Below are positions 17,689 through 26,495 of a stretch of 64,000 nt of DNA, one piece after another. Made by a program: the position numbers and the translations under genes. The notes under the pieces were generated by a model. That model saw nothing but the letters and a program-made list of their open reading frames with translations, was not told the origin of the DNA and did not search any database. Positions within the stretch are counted from its first letter, which is position 1. Each line of letters starts with the position of its first letter. Source of the DNA: Marinobacter lutaoensis (GTDB lineage: Bacteria; Pseudomonadota; Gammaproteobacteria; Pseudomonadales; Oleiphilaceae); the NCBI RefSeq assembly GCF_001981305.1, contig NZ_MSCW01000007.1, positions 248,001 to 312,000 on the forward strand, given 5' to 3'.

Positions 17689-18426
17689 TCAGCGCTTCAG
17701 GCTGTCGCAGAAGGCCTGGGCTTCAGCCACATCGAGGGTACCCTCGTAGATGGCCCGGCCGGTGATGGCACCGACAATGCCTCGGTCCGCCACCGACGCC
17801 AGTCGCCGGATGTCGTCCATGTTGGTGACCCCCCCGGAGGCGATTACCGGAATGCCGCCCTGCTCGGCCAGCGCCGCGGTGGCCTCCACATTCACCCCTT
17901 GCATCATGCCGTCGCGGCTGATGTCGGTGTAGACGATGGCCTCGACGCCATCGTTGGCAAAGCGCCGGGCCAAGTCCACCGCCTGCACCTCGGAGACTTC
18001 CGCCCAGCCATCCGTGGCGACCCGCCCGTCCTTGGCATCCAGGCCGACGATGATGTGGCCGGGAAAACGGCGGCACATCTCCGTCACGAAGTCCGGCTCC
18101 TTGACCGCCTTGGTGCCAATAATCACCCACTGCACCCCGGCGTTCAGGTACGCCTCGATGGTCTCGACGGAGCGGATGCCGCCGCCGATCTGAATCGGCA
18201 GATCCGGGTATTTTCGGGCGATGGCCTGGACGATCTCGCCGTTCACCGGCTCGCCGGCGAAGGCGCCGTTCAGGTCCACCAGGTGCAGGCGGCGGGCACC
18301 GGCCTCCACCCAGCGGGAAGCCATGTCCACGGGGTCGTCACCAAAGACGGTGGAATCGTCCATCCGGCCCTGGCGCAGGCGGACGCATTTACCGTCCTTG
18401 AGGTCGATGGCGGGAATAATCAGCAT
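17689..18426 (-). CDS. hisA: Phosphoribosylformimino-AICAR-P isomerase HisA
   Basis: A 245-residue TIM barrel performing the Amadori rearrangement of ProFAR to PRFAR. The start is the ATG giving [17 protein letters not shown] with the catalytic Asp; the frame is open 19 codons further but those residues are not family-like. [16 protein letters not shown] and [15 protein letters not shown] are the two phosphate-binding loops and [12 protein letters not shown] carries the second catalytic Asp. Confidence 0.97.
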   Translation of the reverse strand: MLIIPAIDLKDGKCVRLRQGRMDDSTVFGDDPVDMASRWVEAGARRLHLVDLNGAFAGEPVNGEIVQAIARKYPDLPIQIGGGIRSVETIEAYLNAGVQWVIIGTKAVKEPDFVTEMCRRFPGHIIVGLDAKDGRVATDGWAEVSEVQAVDLARRFANDGVEAIVYTDISRDGMMQGVNVEATAALAEQGGIPVIASGGVTNMDDIRRLASVADRGIVGAITGRAIYEGTLDVAEAQAFCDSLKR

Positions 18427-18460
18427 AGGGCAATGTCCGTGTTGTTCGTTCCGGTGGCCG

Positions 18461-19099
18461 TCAGTTGCCGGACCACTCCACAAAGTTTTTCAGCAGTTGC
18501 AGCCCCGCCCGGGCACTTTTTTCCGGGTGGAACTGCACGGCGAAGATGTTGTCCCGGGCAACCGCGGCCGCCAGATCGACGCCATAGTGGGCGCGCCCGG
18601 CCATGTCCGGGTTGCCGTCGGCCTCGGCGTAGTAACTGTGCACGAAGTAGAAACGGTCGCCGTCGGGAATTTTGTGCCACAGGGGATGTGCCTGGGTCTG
18701 GAACACCTCGTTCCAGCCCATGTGCGGCACTTTCAGGCGCTCTCCTTGCTCCATCAGGCGGTCGCCGAAATAGCGGACTTCCGAGGGGAACAGGCCAATG
18801 CCGTCAACCCCGCCGTTCTCCTCGCTGCGCGCCATCAGCGCCTGCATACCAACGCAGATTCCCAGAAACGGGCGATCCCGGGAAACCTCCCGGACCAGGG
18901 CATCGACGCCCAGCCGGCGGATCTCGGCCATGCAGTCACGGATGGCCCCCACCCCGGGCAGGATGACATGATCGGCCTCGCGGATGTGGTCGGCGTTGTC
19001 GGTCACCAGGACGGTGACGTCCGGGGCAACATGCTCCACGGCCTTGCGGGCGGAGTGCAGGTTACCCATGCCGTAGTCAATGATGGCGACGGTTTTCAT
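18461..19099 (-). CDS. hisH: Imidazole glycerol phosphate synthase, glutaminase subunit HisH
   Basis: A 212-residue class I glutamine amidotransferase. [23 protein letters not shown] starts the domain. The nucleophile is Cys in [11 protein letters not shown], and the His-Glu pair lies in [14 protein letters not shown]. It supplies ammonia to HisF. It sits 34 bases upstream of hisA. Confidence 0.97.
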   Translation of the reverse strand: MKTVAIIDYGMGNLHSARKAVEHVAPDVTVLVTDNADHIREADHVILPGVGAIRDCMAEIRRLGVDALVREVSRDRPFLGICVGMQALMARSEENGGVDGIGLFPSEVRYFGDRLMEQGERLKVPHMGWNEVFQTQAHPLWHKIPDGDRFYFVHSYYAEADGNPDMAGRAHYGVDLAAAVARDNIFAVQFHPEKSARAGLQLLKNFVEWSGN

Positions 19100-19129
19100 A
19101 GGTCAGTGAGAGGTCCTGTCGATATCGGG

Positions 19130-19723
19130 TTACAGCGCACCCTTGGTGGACGGGGTGATCCCGGCCATGCGCTCGTCCATTTCGATGGCCATGCGCAGGG
19201 CACGGCCAAAGGCCTTGAACACCGTCTCGATCTGGTGGTGGGTGTTTTTGCCCTTCAGGTTATCGATGTGCAGGGTCACCATGGAATGATTGACGAAACC
19301 GTGGAAGAACTCCTCGAACAGGTCCACGTCGAAGCCCCCCACGGACGCGCGGGTATAGGGCACATCCATGGACAGCCCGGGGCGGCCGGACAGGTCGATC
19401 ACCACCCGCGACAGGGCCTCATCCAGCGGCACATAGGCATGGCCGTAGCGACGAATGCCTTTCTTGTCGCCCAGTGCCTGTTTGAACGCCTGACCGAGGG
19501 TAATACCGATGTCCTCCACGGTGTGGTGGTCGTCGATATGCAGGTCGCCCTTGGCCACGATGTTCAGGTCGACCAGCCCGTGACGGGCAATCTGGTCCAT
19601 CATGTGTTCCAGGAAAGGGACACCGGTATCGAAACTGGCCTTGCCGGTGCCATCGAGATTGATCTCAACCGTGATCTGGGTTTCAAGGGTGTTGCGCTCT
19701 ACCCGAGCCTTGCGTTCGGCCAT
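19130..19723 (-). CDS. hisB: Imidazoleglycerol-phosphate dehydratase HisB
   Basis: A 197-residue monofunctional dehydratase, lacking the N-terminal phosphatase half of E. coli HisB. Metal-binding histidine clusters are visible in [45 protein letters not shown] and GKNTHHQIE. The start has GGAG 5 bases upstream. First gene of hisBHAF; the stop is 30 bases before hisH. Confidence 0.97.
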   Translation of the reverse strand: MAERKARVERNTLETQITVEINLDGTGKASFDTGVPFLEHMMDQIARHGLVDLNIVAKGDLHIDDHHTVEDIGITLGQAFKQALGDKKGIRRYGHAYVPLDEALSRVVIDLSGRPGLSMDVPYTRASVGGFDVDLFEEFFHGFVNHSMVTLHIDNLKGKNTHHQIETVFKAFGRALRMAIEMDERMAGITPSTKGAL

Positions 19724-19776
19724 GGAGACTCCGTTATCAGTAACCGGCGGGACTGCCGTCGACTCTTTGAGTGCGG

Positions 19777-19782
19777 ATTATA
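19777..19782 (-). promoter_or_regulatory. -10 element for hisBHAF
   Basis: A perfect TATAAT on the minus strand, 53 bases before the hisB ATG. No convincing -35 hexamer is seen at the expected distance, so this is offered as a likely but incomplete promoter. Confidence 0.4.
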
Positions 19783-19832
19783 CCGATTCTGGACAGCGGA
19801 GTCCCGCAACGGTCACTATCGGAGCAATAGCG

Positions 19833-20294
19833 TCAGAACGCCTTCTTGAGGTTGCTCATGTAGGTATCCACGAGGCTGTTGAACTCGTGCTTGATGACCG
19901 GACTGATGGCCAGCTTGAGCAGGCTGGGCAGCGGTACCGTCAGTTCCGCGCTGGTCTGGAACCGGACGGCGGTCACCGCATCGCCCTTGGCCGTGAGGGT
20001 CCAGGAACCCCGCACCACACCGTTGCCCTCGCCGGGAATCGGCTCCCAGGTGATCCGGCCGGCGTCCTTGTTCGCGACATAGCGACAGGCGTACACGGAC
20101 TGAATCGCGTGCTTGTCCACGCCCACCTTCTCCATTTCCCAGCGGTAGCAGTTGTCACCCAAATCCGTCAGCTTGTCCACTTTCGGAAAGTGGCTGGCGG
20201 AACGCGGCACATCGGCCAGCAGCTCAAAGACTTCGTCATACCCCGCGGGCAGTTCAATATCCCGGTTCAACTCGATCGACACAGTGATCGCCAC
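19833..20294 (-). CDS. SRPBCC-fold (START-like) protein
   Basis: A 153-residue soluble protein starting at a GTG with AAGGAG 6-7 bases upstream. The pattern SIELNRDIELPAGYDEVFELLADVPRSASHFPKVDKLTDLG, then YRWEMEKVGV and a C-terminal helix SLLKLAISPVIKHEFNSLVDTYMSNLKKAF, fits the polyketide cyclase/START-like helix-grip fold that binds hydrophobic ligands. The ligand and role are unknown. It is upstream of hisB on the same strand but 109 bases away and divergent from the AsmA gene. Confidence 0.72.
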   Translation of the reverse strand: MAITVSIELNRDIELPAGYDEVFELLADVPRSASHFPKVDKLTDLGDNCYRWEMEKVGVDKHAIQSVYACRYVANKDAGRITWEPIPGEGNGVVRGSWTLTAKGDAVTAVRFQTSAELTVPLPSLLKLAISPVIKHEFNSLVDTYMSNLKKAF

Positions 20295-20502
20295 AGCCTA
20301 CTCCTTCTTGTCCTTATAGACGCATGTTCCCGGCAGCCGGAACCGCGCCGCTCAGTAAAATCAGACTCCATATTCTGTACCAACACTACCGCATTGTCAT
20401 ATTCCCGCGCTGTTAATTTGTTAACCCTGCGTTATCCTTGCCGTTATCCGCCCGGGTAGGCACCTGGCCCCCCCAAGTTCACCGGAAAAGGACGCCTTGA
20501 CC

Positions 20503-22671
20503 ATGAAAGCTGTGCGCTACCTTTTGATCGCCATCGTCGCCATTGTCATGCTCGCCGTGCTGGCTGTGGCCATCGCCATGGCGGTGATCGACCCCAACGA
20601 CTACAAGCCCCAGATCGAGCAGGCCGTTGAGCGGCAAACCCGCCTGGACCTCCAGCTCGAGGGCGACATTGGCTGGTCCCTGCTGCCGCTCGGCCTGGAA
20701 CTGAACGACGTCAACGCCACCCTCGAAGGTCAGCGTTTCGTGGCGCTACGCCAGCTGGTCGCGCAGGTTGACTTGTGGTCCCTGATCACCCTGTCCCCCC
20801 GGGTCCACACCTTCGTGCTCGACGGCCTGGAAGCCAACCTGGAGGTGAACGCCCAGGGTGAGGGTAACTGGACCCGGATCATGAAGCCGGAGAGCGGCGC
20901 CCCGGCCGCTGCCACCGAGACCACCGCCGGAACCGACACTCCGGTCGAGGAAACCGGCGAGCGCCGGCCGCTCGACTTCAACGTGGAAAACGTGGAAATC
21001 CGCGATGCCCGGGTCCACTACCGGGACCCGGCGGCTGGCCAGTCGGTCACGCTGGACGGCTTCTCGCTCACCGCCAGTGACATCACCCTGGGCTCCGAAT
21101 TCCCGCTGGCCATCCAGTTCCAGGTAAGCACGACCAACCCCGACCTGACGGTGGAGGGTCACATCGATGCCCGACTCGCTGTCAACGAGGCACTGAACGA
21201 CTTCACCGCCTCGCAGCTGCAGGCCACCTTCGACCTGACGGGAGAGCCGTTCGCGGGGAAAACCGTCCGTGCCGAGCTCAGCGGCGCCACGCAGGTTAAC
21301 CTGGCGGCGGAAACCGCCCGTCTGTCCAACCTCAAGGCCAGCCTTGCCGACCTGACCCTGACCACCGACCTGAACATCCAGGGCTTCGGCGACAACGCCG
21401 CCCTGAACGGCTCGCTGGCAATTCAGGAATTCTCCCTGAAGAACCTGCTCTCAGCACTGGGCCAGGCTCCGATCGACACCCGGGACAACGATGTCCTGAA
21501 CGCCCTTGCCCTGTCCACCGACATCGGCGGCGCAGCGGGCAAGGTGGCCTTGAACAACCTGACCCTGAGGCTGGACGACACCCGCTTCCAGGGCGGCGGC
21601 CGCTACACTCTCGCCGACGGCGCGCTCGTCTTCCGCCTGCAGGGTGACCGGCTTGACGCCGACCGCTACCTGCCACCTGAACCCACGGCGACCGACGACA
21701 CCCCAAACACCGAGGCCACCGCCACGGCCCGCTCAGCATCGGAGGACGCCGAGCTGCTGCCGCTTGAGACCTTGCGCTCGCTGCGGCTGGACATCGACTT
21801 CGGCCTGAGCCAACTGGTGATCAGCCATCTGACCATCGACGACCTCAAGGCCAGCCTCCTTGCCCGCAACGGCGTGCTGAAACTGGATGAGTTCGGAGGC
21901 AAGCTTTATCAGGGCGGATTCACGGCCAACGCTACGCTCGATGCTCGCAGCGACACCCCAAGTTGGAACCTCGCCTCCAGCGTGACCGACGTTCAGGCCC
22001 TGCCGCTTTTGCAGGATCTCGCCGACATGGACCTGCTCGCCGGCGGCGCCAACCTGGAGCTCAAGCTCAACAGCCGGGGCAACCGCCTGTCCACCTTGCG
22101 GGAAAACGCCGACGGTCAGGTACGTTTCAATCTTGCCCAGGGCGAGTTCCGGCGCATGAACCTGACCCACATGGCCTGCCAGGGCATCGCCCTGGTCAAC
22201 CAGGAATCACTGACCACCACCGACTGGGGCAGCACCACGCCGTTCAACGACATGAACGGCACCCTCGTCATCAAGGGCAATACCCTGAACAACACCCAAC
22301 TGGTCGCCTCCCTGGCCGGCATGAAGCTGGAAGGCCAGGGTACCGTCGACCTGGCACGCAGCCACCTGGATTACGAGGCCGGCCTGCGCATCGTTGGCGA
22401 GGTGCACCGGGACCCGGCCTGCCGGGTCACCGAATACGTTGAAAACGTGGTGATTCCCGTGGAATGCCGGGGCAACTTCACCGAGGACCCAGCCGGTCTG
22501 TGCTCCTTCGACGGCTCCCGTTTCCGCGACACCCTGAAGACCATCGCCGCGAACGCCGCCAAGGCCAAAGCGAAGAAGGAACTGGAAAAAGCCAGGAGCA
22601 AGGCCGAGGACAAAGTCAAAGAAAAGCTTGAAGACACACTGGGAGATAAACTCAAGGGCCTGTTCCAATAA
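20503..22671 (+). CDS. AsmA family protein
   Basis: A 722-residue inner-membrane-anchored protein with a single N-terminal helix (about residues 4-28) and a long periplasmic part. The domain begins VIDPNDYKPQIEQAVERQTRLDLQLEGDIGWSLLPLGLELNDV, typical of AsmA, and its C-terminal AsmA_2 region includes NGTLVIKGNTLNNTQLVASLAGMKLEGQGTVDL. The extreme C-terminus is a lysine/glutamate-rich helix. AsmA-like proteins are bridge-like proteins implicated in phospholipid transport to the outer membrane. A TTG lies two codons before the chosen ATG; the AAAAGGA spacing favours the ATG. The TAA stop overlaps the mutY ATG by one base. Confidence 0.9.
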   Translation: MKAVRYLLIAIVAIVMLAVLAVAIAMAVIDPNDYKPQIEQAVERQTRLDLQLEGDIGWSLLPLGLELNDVNATLEGQRFVALRQLVAQVDLWSLITLSPRVHTFVLDGLEANLEVNAQGEGNWTRIMKPESGAPAAATETTAGTDTPVEETGERRPLDFNVENVEIRDARVHYRDPAAGQSVTLDGFSLTASDITLGSEFPLAIQFQVSTTNPDLTVEGHIDARLAVNEALNDFTASQLQATFDLTGEPFAGKTVRAELSGATQVNLAAETARLSNLKASLADLTLTTDLNIQGFGDNAALNGSLAIQEFSLKNLLSALGQAPIDTRDNDVLNALALSTDIGGAAGKVALNNLTLRLDDTRFQGGGRYTLADGALVFRLQGDRLDADRYLPPEPTATDDTPNTEATATARSASEDAELLPLETLRSLRLDIDFGLSQLVISHLTIDDLKASLLARNGVLKLDEFGGKLYQGGFTANATLDARSDTPSWNLASSVTDVQALPLLQDLADMDLLAGGANLELKLNSRGNRLSTLRENADGQVRFNLAQGEFRRMNLTHMACQGIALVNQESLTTTDWGSTTPFNDMNGTLVIKGNTLNNTQLVASLAGMKLEGQGTVDLARSHLDYEAGLRIVGEVHRDPACRVTEYVENVVIPVECRGNFTEDPAGLCSFDGSRFRDTLKTIAANAAKAKAKKELEKARSKAEDKVKEKLEDTLGDKLKGLFQ

Positions 22672-23735
22672 TGACCGACCGTTTCGCCGAGCAACTGCTC
22701 ACCTGGTACGACCAACACGGCAGGCACGACCTGCCGTGGCACCACGACCGCACCGCCTACCGCGTCTGGGTCTCGGAAATCATGCTCCAACAGACCCAGG
22801 TGGCCACCGTCATCCCCTACTACGAAACCTTCATGGCCCGGTTCCCGGACGTGGAAACCCTAGCCCGGGCCCCGGTGGACGACGTGCTCAGCCACTGGTC
22901 CGGGCTGGGCTATTACGCCCGGGCCCGTCACCTGCACAAGGCCGCGCGCCAAGTCGTGGAACAGTTCGGCGGTCGCTTCCCCGAGGATCCGGAGACCCTG
23001 GAGACCCTGGCCGGTATTGGCCGCTCCACCGCCGCCGCCATCGTGGCCCAGGCCTACGGCCGGCGAGCCGCCATCCTCGACGGCAACGTCAAACGGGTGC
23101 TTGCCCGTTACCATGCCGTTCCCGGCTGGCCGGGCCAGACCCGCGTGCTCAACCGCCTGTGGACGTTGGCGGAAACCCACACCCCGGAACAGCGGGTGCG
23201 GGACTACACCCAGGCCATCATGGACCTCGGCGCCCTGATCTGTACCCGGAGCGCCCCCCGCTGCGATGCCTGCCCGGTGCGCAGCGGGTGCGAAGCGCGG
23301 GCCCGGGGCGCAACCGGCCGTTTCCCGGAGCCCCGTCCGAAAAAGGCCAAACCGGAAAAGAGCACCTGGATGGTGATCCTGGAAGACCGGGACGGCCGCA
23401 TCCTGCTGGAGCGCCGCCCCCCTACCGGCATCTGGGGCGGACTCTGGAGCCTGCCCGAGCTGGACCCGGCCTACACCGCCGAAGAGCTGCCCCACGCCTG
23501 CCTGAGCGAGCTGGGGCTGGCGTGCTCCGAGGCCACACTGATCGGTGCCTTCCGCCATACCCTTAGCCACTACCACCTGCACATACAGCCGGCCCGCCTG
23601 ACCGTGCTCGCCCAGCCCCCCATCGCCGAGCCGGCCAGGTTCCGCTGGCTGTACCGGGACGAAGCCCTCACCCTGGGGCTGCCGGCTCCGATCCGCGGCC
23701 TGCTCACCGAACCCGAACAGGCCGCCCTGCTCTAG
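22671..23735 (+). CDS. mutY: Adenine DNA glycosylase MutY
   Basis: A 354-residue base-excision enzyme that removes adenine paired with 8-oxoguanine. The helix-hairpin-helix glycosylase domain covers about residues 1-225, with Glu36 in [10 protein letters not shown] and Asp137 in ILDGNVKRV as catalytic residues. The 4Fe-4S cluster ligands are Cys191, Cys198, Cys201 and Cys207. A NUDIX-like 8-oxoG recognition domain follows from about residue 230 ([21 protein letters not shown]). Normal length for the family, and coupled to the AsmA gene upstream. Confidence 0.96.
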   Translation: MTDRFAEQLLTWYDQHGRHDLPWHHDRTAYRVWVSEIMLQQTQVATVIPYYETFMARFPDVETLARAPVDDVLSHWSGLGYYARARHLHKAARQVVEQFGGRFPEDPETLETLAGIGRSTAAAIVAQAYGRRAAILDGNVKRVLARYHAVPGWPGQTRVLNRLWTLAETHTPEQRVRDYTQAIMDLGALICTRSAPRCDACPVRSGCEARARGATGRFPEPRPKKAKPEKSTWMVILEDRDGRILLERRPPTGIWGGLWSLPELDPAYTAEELPHACLSELGLACSEATLIGAFRHTLSHYHLHIQPARLTVLAQPPIAEPARFRWLYRDEALTLGLPAPIRGLLTEPEQAALL

Positions 23736-23802
23736 CCGCCCCCCATCGCCGGGGTCGATCTGGTATGATCCCGGCTGGTTGCCAATCGATACAGGAGCCG
23801 AG

Positions 23803-24075
23803 ATGAGCCGCACCGTATTCTGTCGCAAATACCAGAAAGAGATGGAAGGCCTGGACTTCCCCCCAATGCCCGGCCCCAAGGGCCAGGACATCTACGAGAA
23901 CGTCTCGAAACAAGCCTGGGAAGAGTGGCAGGCCCAGCAGACCATGCTGATCAACGAAAAACACCTGAACCTGATGGACCCGAACAACCGGAAATACCTC
24001 CAGGCGCAGATGGAACGCTTCTTCAACAACGAGCCTTTCGACAAGGCCGAAGGCTACGTTCCGCCGGAAAAATAA
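23803..24075 (+). CDS. yggX: Probable Fe(2+)-trafficking protein YggX
   Basis: A 90-residue cytoplasmic protein, the standard family length. It starts [24 protein letters not shown] with the single conserved Cys7. The centre is [23 protein letters not shown] and the end YVPP. It protects Fe-S clusters from oxidation and forms a conserved pair with mutY. The start was set by CAGGAG 6-7 bases upstream; an earlier in-frame ATG at 23779 lacks one. Confidence 0.95.
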   Translation: MSRTVFCRKYQKEMEGLDFPPMPGPKGQDIYENVSKQAWEEWQAQQTMLINEKHLNLMDPNNRKYLQAQMERFFNNEPFDKAEGYVPPEK

Positions 24076-24135
24076 CCTGCTTCGACACCGGCGTCGGGGC
24101 CTTGAAACGATGCGGATTTTTTTTGCCGGACGGCC

Positions 24136-24164
24136 TTGACTCGCCCCATCGAAACCGGTTTAAT
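24136..24164 (+). promoter_or_regulatory. Promoter of the tRNA-Phe gene
   Basis: TTGACT and TTTAAT are separated by exactly 17 bases, followed by a GC-rich discriminator (AGCGCCCC), a feature of stringently controlled tRNA promoters. The predicted start is about 24 bases before the tRNA. Confidence 0.75.
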
Positions 24165-24194
24165 AGCGCCCCGTTGCAGCGCAGCACGCAACAC

Positions 24195-24270
24195 GCCCGG
24201 ATAGCTCAGTTGGTAGAGCAGGGGATTGAAAATCCCCGTGTCGGTGGTTCGATTCCGCCTCCGGGCACCA
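24195..24270 (+). tRNA. tRNA-Phe (GAA)
   Basis: A 76-base cloverleaf with encoded CCA. The acceptor stem pairs GCCCGGA with TCCGGGC, the D arm is GCTC...GAGC, and the anticodon stem GGGGA/TCCCC closes the loop TTGAAAA with anticodon GAA. The T arm contains GGTTCGATTCC. All stems pair without mismatch. Confidence 0.98.
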
Positions 24271-24285
24271 TCCGAATTCCCTGAC

Positions 24286-24308
24286 AAAGCCCGCCTTGTG
24301 CGGGCTTT
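24286..24308 (+). terminator. Intrinsic terminator after tRNA-Phe
   Basis: AAAGCCCGC and GCGGGCTTT form a perfect 9-bp stem with a 5-base loop, followed by a T-rich tract (GTTGCTTCT). It starts 16 bases after the tRNA CCA end. Confidence 0.85.
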
Positions 24309-24459
24309 GTTGCTTCTAATGCCCGCGAAATGTCCTCGTCTCTTTTTTCTCCCGTTGTCAGGAGATTGACTCGGCGGCCGGTGTTCCGTCATCCCCGGGC
24401 AGAAATCAGGGTATCGCGAGGCCCGCAGGGCCCATGCGTTGCGGTTTTCCTGATTCCGA

Positions 24460-24867
24460 TCAGTCGCCGACCTTTCGAATGGTCCCCAGGGCAAACGCCA
24501 CCGTGCGCCGTTCTCCGTCCTGGATTGCGATGACTTCGCACTGACATACGGCCTGGGATTTTCCGGACGACAACACGGAGGCCTGGGCGACCAGCGTGTC
24601 GCCGATACCGGGGCGCAGGTAATTGATCTTGTACTCGGAGGTGACCGAGTCTCCCAGGAGCGACCCGCCAGCGTACGTCAGTGCATTGTCGGCCAGGTAA
24701 CTGATCACGCCGCCGTGCACAAAGCCGTGCTGTTGTTTCAGCGAGTCGTTGATGGCCAGGGACAGCACCGCCTTACCGGGCTCGAACACCTCCAGCTCGG
24801 TGCCCAGCAGCATGCTGAACGGTTGGCTCTTCAGGATCTTCAGACCAAGCTCGAAGAGTTCTGTCAC
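24460..24867 (-). CDS. PaaI-type hotdog-fold thioesterase
   Basis: A 135-residue acyl-CoA thioesterase of the hotdog fold. The active-site region is QQHGFVHGGVISYLADNALTYAGGS, with the family's HGG motif and acidic residue; the second strand set is VTSEYKINYLRPGIGDTLVAQASVLSSGKSQAVCQCEV. The substrate is not predictable. The start lies 30 bases downstream of the NYN gene stop on the same strand, so they may form a unit. Confidence 0.87.
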   Translation of the reverse strand: MTELFELGLKILKSQPFSMLLGTELEVFEPGKAVLSLAINDSLKQQHGFVHGGVISYLADNALTYAGGSLLGDSVTSEYKINYLRPGIGDTLVAQASVLSSGKSQAVCQCEVIAIQDGERRTVAFALGTIRKVGD

Positions 24868-24897
24868 GGTATGTCTCCTTGTATCGGGCGGGCTCCC

Positions 24898-25647
24898 CTA
24901 CCCCTTCTTCCCCGTTGCCGGCCGGTAGGCCCGGATGCCACCGCCGCCCGGCGCCTTCTGCGTTTCGAAGTAATCGCTCAGGTCGGAGAAGAGATCGGAG
25001 AATTTTTTCGCCCCGTAGGTGCGGGGGTCAAAGTCGGACTTGGCGCGCTTAAGGAAAGAACCGGCGGCGGAGAGCGTGGCCCAGCCCTGGTCATCCTGAA
25101 CGTGGTCCCAGGCACGGCGAAGCAGGCGGACGATCTCGGGAGCCTTGGTGGGGCCGGATTTCTGGGCCGGCCGGGCGGTTTCCGCCAAGTCCTCGGCCGG
25201 ATCGAGCGAGAGATTCTCTGTAAACAGGAAGTCGTCACAGGCATTCCGGAAGGACACGGGGGTTTTCTGTTCGCCGAAGCCGAACACGTAGATTTCGTCT
25301 TCCCGTAGCCGGGAGGCCAGTTTGGTGAAGTCGCTGTCGCTGGAGACCAGGGCAAAGGCATCGAATTTCTTCGAGTACAGCAGGTCCATCGCATCGATGA
25401 TCATCGATGCGTCGGTGGCGTTCTTGCCCCGGGTATAGGCGAACTGCTGGACGGGCTGAATGGCCAGCTCGTTCAGTGTGGTCTTCCAGTTTTTCAGGGT
25501 ATCGGCCGACCAGTCTCCGTACGCCCGTTTGGTCACCACGTGGCCGTGGGACGACAGCTCCTCCAGTATCAGCGACAGCTTGGAGAGCTGGGCATTGTCG
25601 GCGTCAATCAATACAGCAATTTTCTTGTGTTGATCCAGGTCTTTCAT
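24898..25647 (-). CDS. NYN-domain (LabA/DUF88) protein with C-terminal LOTUS-like domain
   Basis: A 249-residue protein. The NYN nuclease-type domain (about residues 8-165) shows the acidic pattern of PIN-like enzymes: VLIDADNAQLS near residue 12, GKNATDASMIIDAMDLLYS near 115, and FALVSSDSDFTKLASRLREDEIYVFGFG. The C-terminal segment IVRLLRRAWDHVQDDQGWATLSAAGSFLKRAKSDFDPRTYGAKKFSDLFSDL has the layout of an OST-HTH/LOTUS domain, which in other proteins binds RNA. Together they suggest an RNA-processing nuclease; the target is unknown. The tail is Gly-rich and basic. Confidence 0.82.
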   Translation of the reverse strand: MKDLDQHKKIAVLIDADNAQLSKLSLILEELSSHGHVVTKRAYGDWSADTLKNWKTTLNELAIQPVQQFAYTRGKNATDASMIIDAMDLLYSKKFDAFALVSSDSDFTKLASRLREDEIYVFGFGEQKTPVSFRNACDDFLFTENLSLDPAEDLAETARPAQKSGPTKAPEIVRLLRRAWDHVQDDQGWATLSAAGSFLKRAKSDFDPRTYGAKKFSDLFSDLSDYFETQKAPGGGGIRAYRPATGKKG

Positions 25648-25789
25648 GAGTCATCCCGGTGTCTTGCGCCTCGGCGGGCCGGCGAACGCCAGCCACAACC
25701 ACCCGACCCCATACTACGGTTTTTTCCCCGGACTCTCGAGCCGGATCCAATCACATCGCATGACGGGCGCGGGCAGACACCAGGACGAA

Positions 25790-26044
25790 TCAGTGCAGGT
25801 CGCTGCCGGGCTTGCCGCAGATTTCCCACTGCTGAATGTTGCCGTCGAGATCAAAACGCACGTAACCGGCAAAGCCGTCGGCGTGCATCCAGGTTTTCAC
25901 ATAGCCCAGGACTCGGCCATCCTTGCCGCACAGGTCGAAGGTTTCCTTGTTCGGGTCCGGCTCGGCTCCGGGCTCGGAGGGGTGCGGCTGGATGGTCAGC
26001 AGGGGGTCATCAAGGGCGAACAATGACAAGTGGCGGGCGTTCAT
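25790..26044 (-). CDS. Hypothetical 84-residue protein
   Basis: A small acidic protein I do not recognise. Notable sequences are FDLCGKDGRVLGYVKTWMHADGFAGYVRFDLDGNIQQWEICGKPG, with two cysteines in similar settings (DLCGK and EICGK). It has no signal peptide or membrane helix. An AGGAGG sequence lies 7 bases before the ATG and a good promoter lies just upstream, so expression is likely. Confidence 0.7.
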   Translation of the reverse strand: MNARHLSLFALDDPLLTIQPHPSEPGAEPDPNKETFDLCGKDGRVLGYVKTWMHADGFAGYVRFDLDGNIQQWEICGKPGSDLH

Positions 26045-26067
26045 GGGAGCCTCCTGTTCAGGAAAGG

Positions 26068-26096
26068 GTTACATAACGTAACAACCGCACTGTAAA
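26068..26096 (-). promoter_or_regulatory. Promoter with overlapping inverted repeat
   Basis: On the minus strand TTTACA and TGTAAC are spaced by 17 bases upstream of the 84-residue gene. The -10 overlaps a perfect inverted repeat GTTAC-N5-GTAAC (26068-26082), which could be an operator. Confidence 0.5.
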
Positions 26097-26126
26097 TCAT
26101 GTCACGTCGGAAAAAACTGAGCCGGG

Positions 26127-26345
26127 TCAGTTTTCCATCACAGCATAGCCCAACAATATGTCCAGATAATGAAAGGCGGCGCTTTGGCTGTCGCTGCGGT
26201 AGAGCACGGCGTCTCCGGGGATGTGAACCTCGAAGCGCCGCGGTGAGAAAAACCCGCTTGCATCCCGGGTCCCCAGGGCGACCACTTCCACGCCCTCACC
26301 CTGCCAGACGGTCTGTACGGCAAGGGACTGCACCGCTTCCAGCAT
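26127..26345 (-). CDS. Hypothetical 72-residue protein
   Basis: An unrecognised small protein: MLEAVQSLAVQTVWQGEGVE at the start, FFSPRRFEVHIPGDAVLYRSD in the middle and a hydrophobic end AAFHYLDILLGYAVMEN. The frame is open 34 codons further upstream, but those are Arg/Pro-rich and look non-coding. The start has only a distant GGAG, so it is uncertain. It lies between the ParA-like gene and the 84-residue gene on the same strand. Confidence 0.5.
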   Translation of the reverse strand: MLEAVQSLAVQTVWQGEGVEVVALGTRDASGFFSPRRFEVHIPGDAVLYRSDSQSAAFHYLDILLGYAVMEN

Positions 26346-26495
26346 GATCGACACGTCGTTTCTCCGCTCATCCAGAAAACGCCGGGGGCTGTGTGCCCGG
26401 CCAGGAATGACCGAATCCCCCGTTGCCGGGGCGGTCCGCAGAGGCATTCAAACGAAAAGGAATGACAGTTTGATGACCCGACGCCCGGGTATCCG

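Noticed and set aside
24117..24124. Eight T residues after yggX as an intrinsic terminator
   Set aside because: No convincing stem precedes the T run; only a weak CGAC/GTCG pairing further upstream.
24054..24494. A 146-codon minus-strand ORF whose product contains RRNRTTDTGIFNPLLYQL
   Set aside because: It is antisense to the tRNA-Phe gene and its terminator; this peptide string is a familiar artefact of reading tRNA genes backwards.
26346..26495. A further small gene in the gap between the ParA gene and the 72-residue gene
   Set aside because: An open frame extends upstream from the 72-residue gene, but its codons are Arg/Pro-rich with no ribosome binding site.
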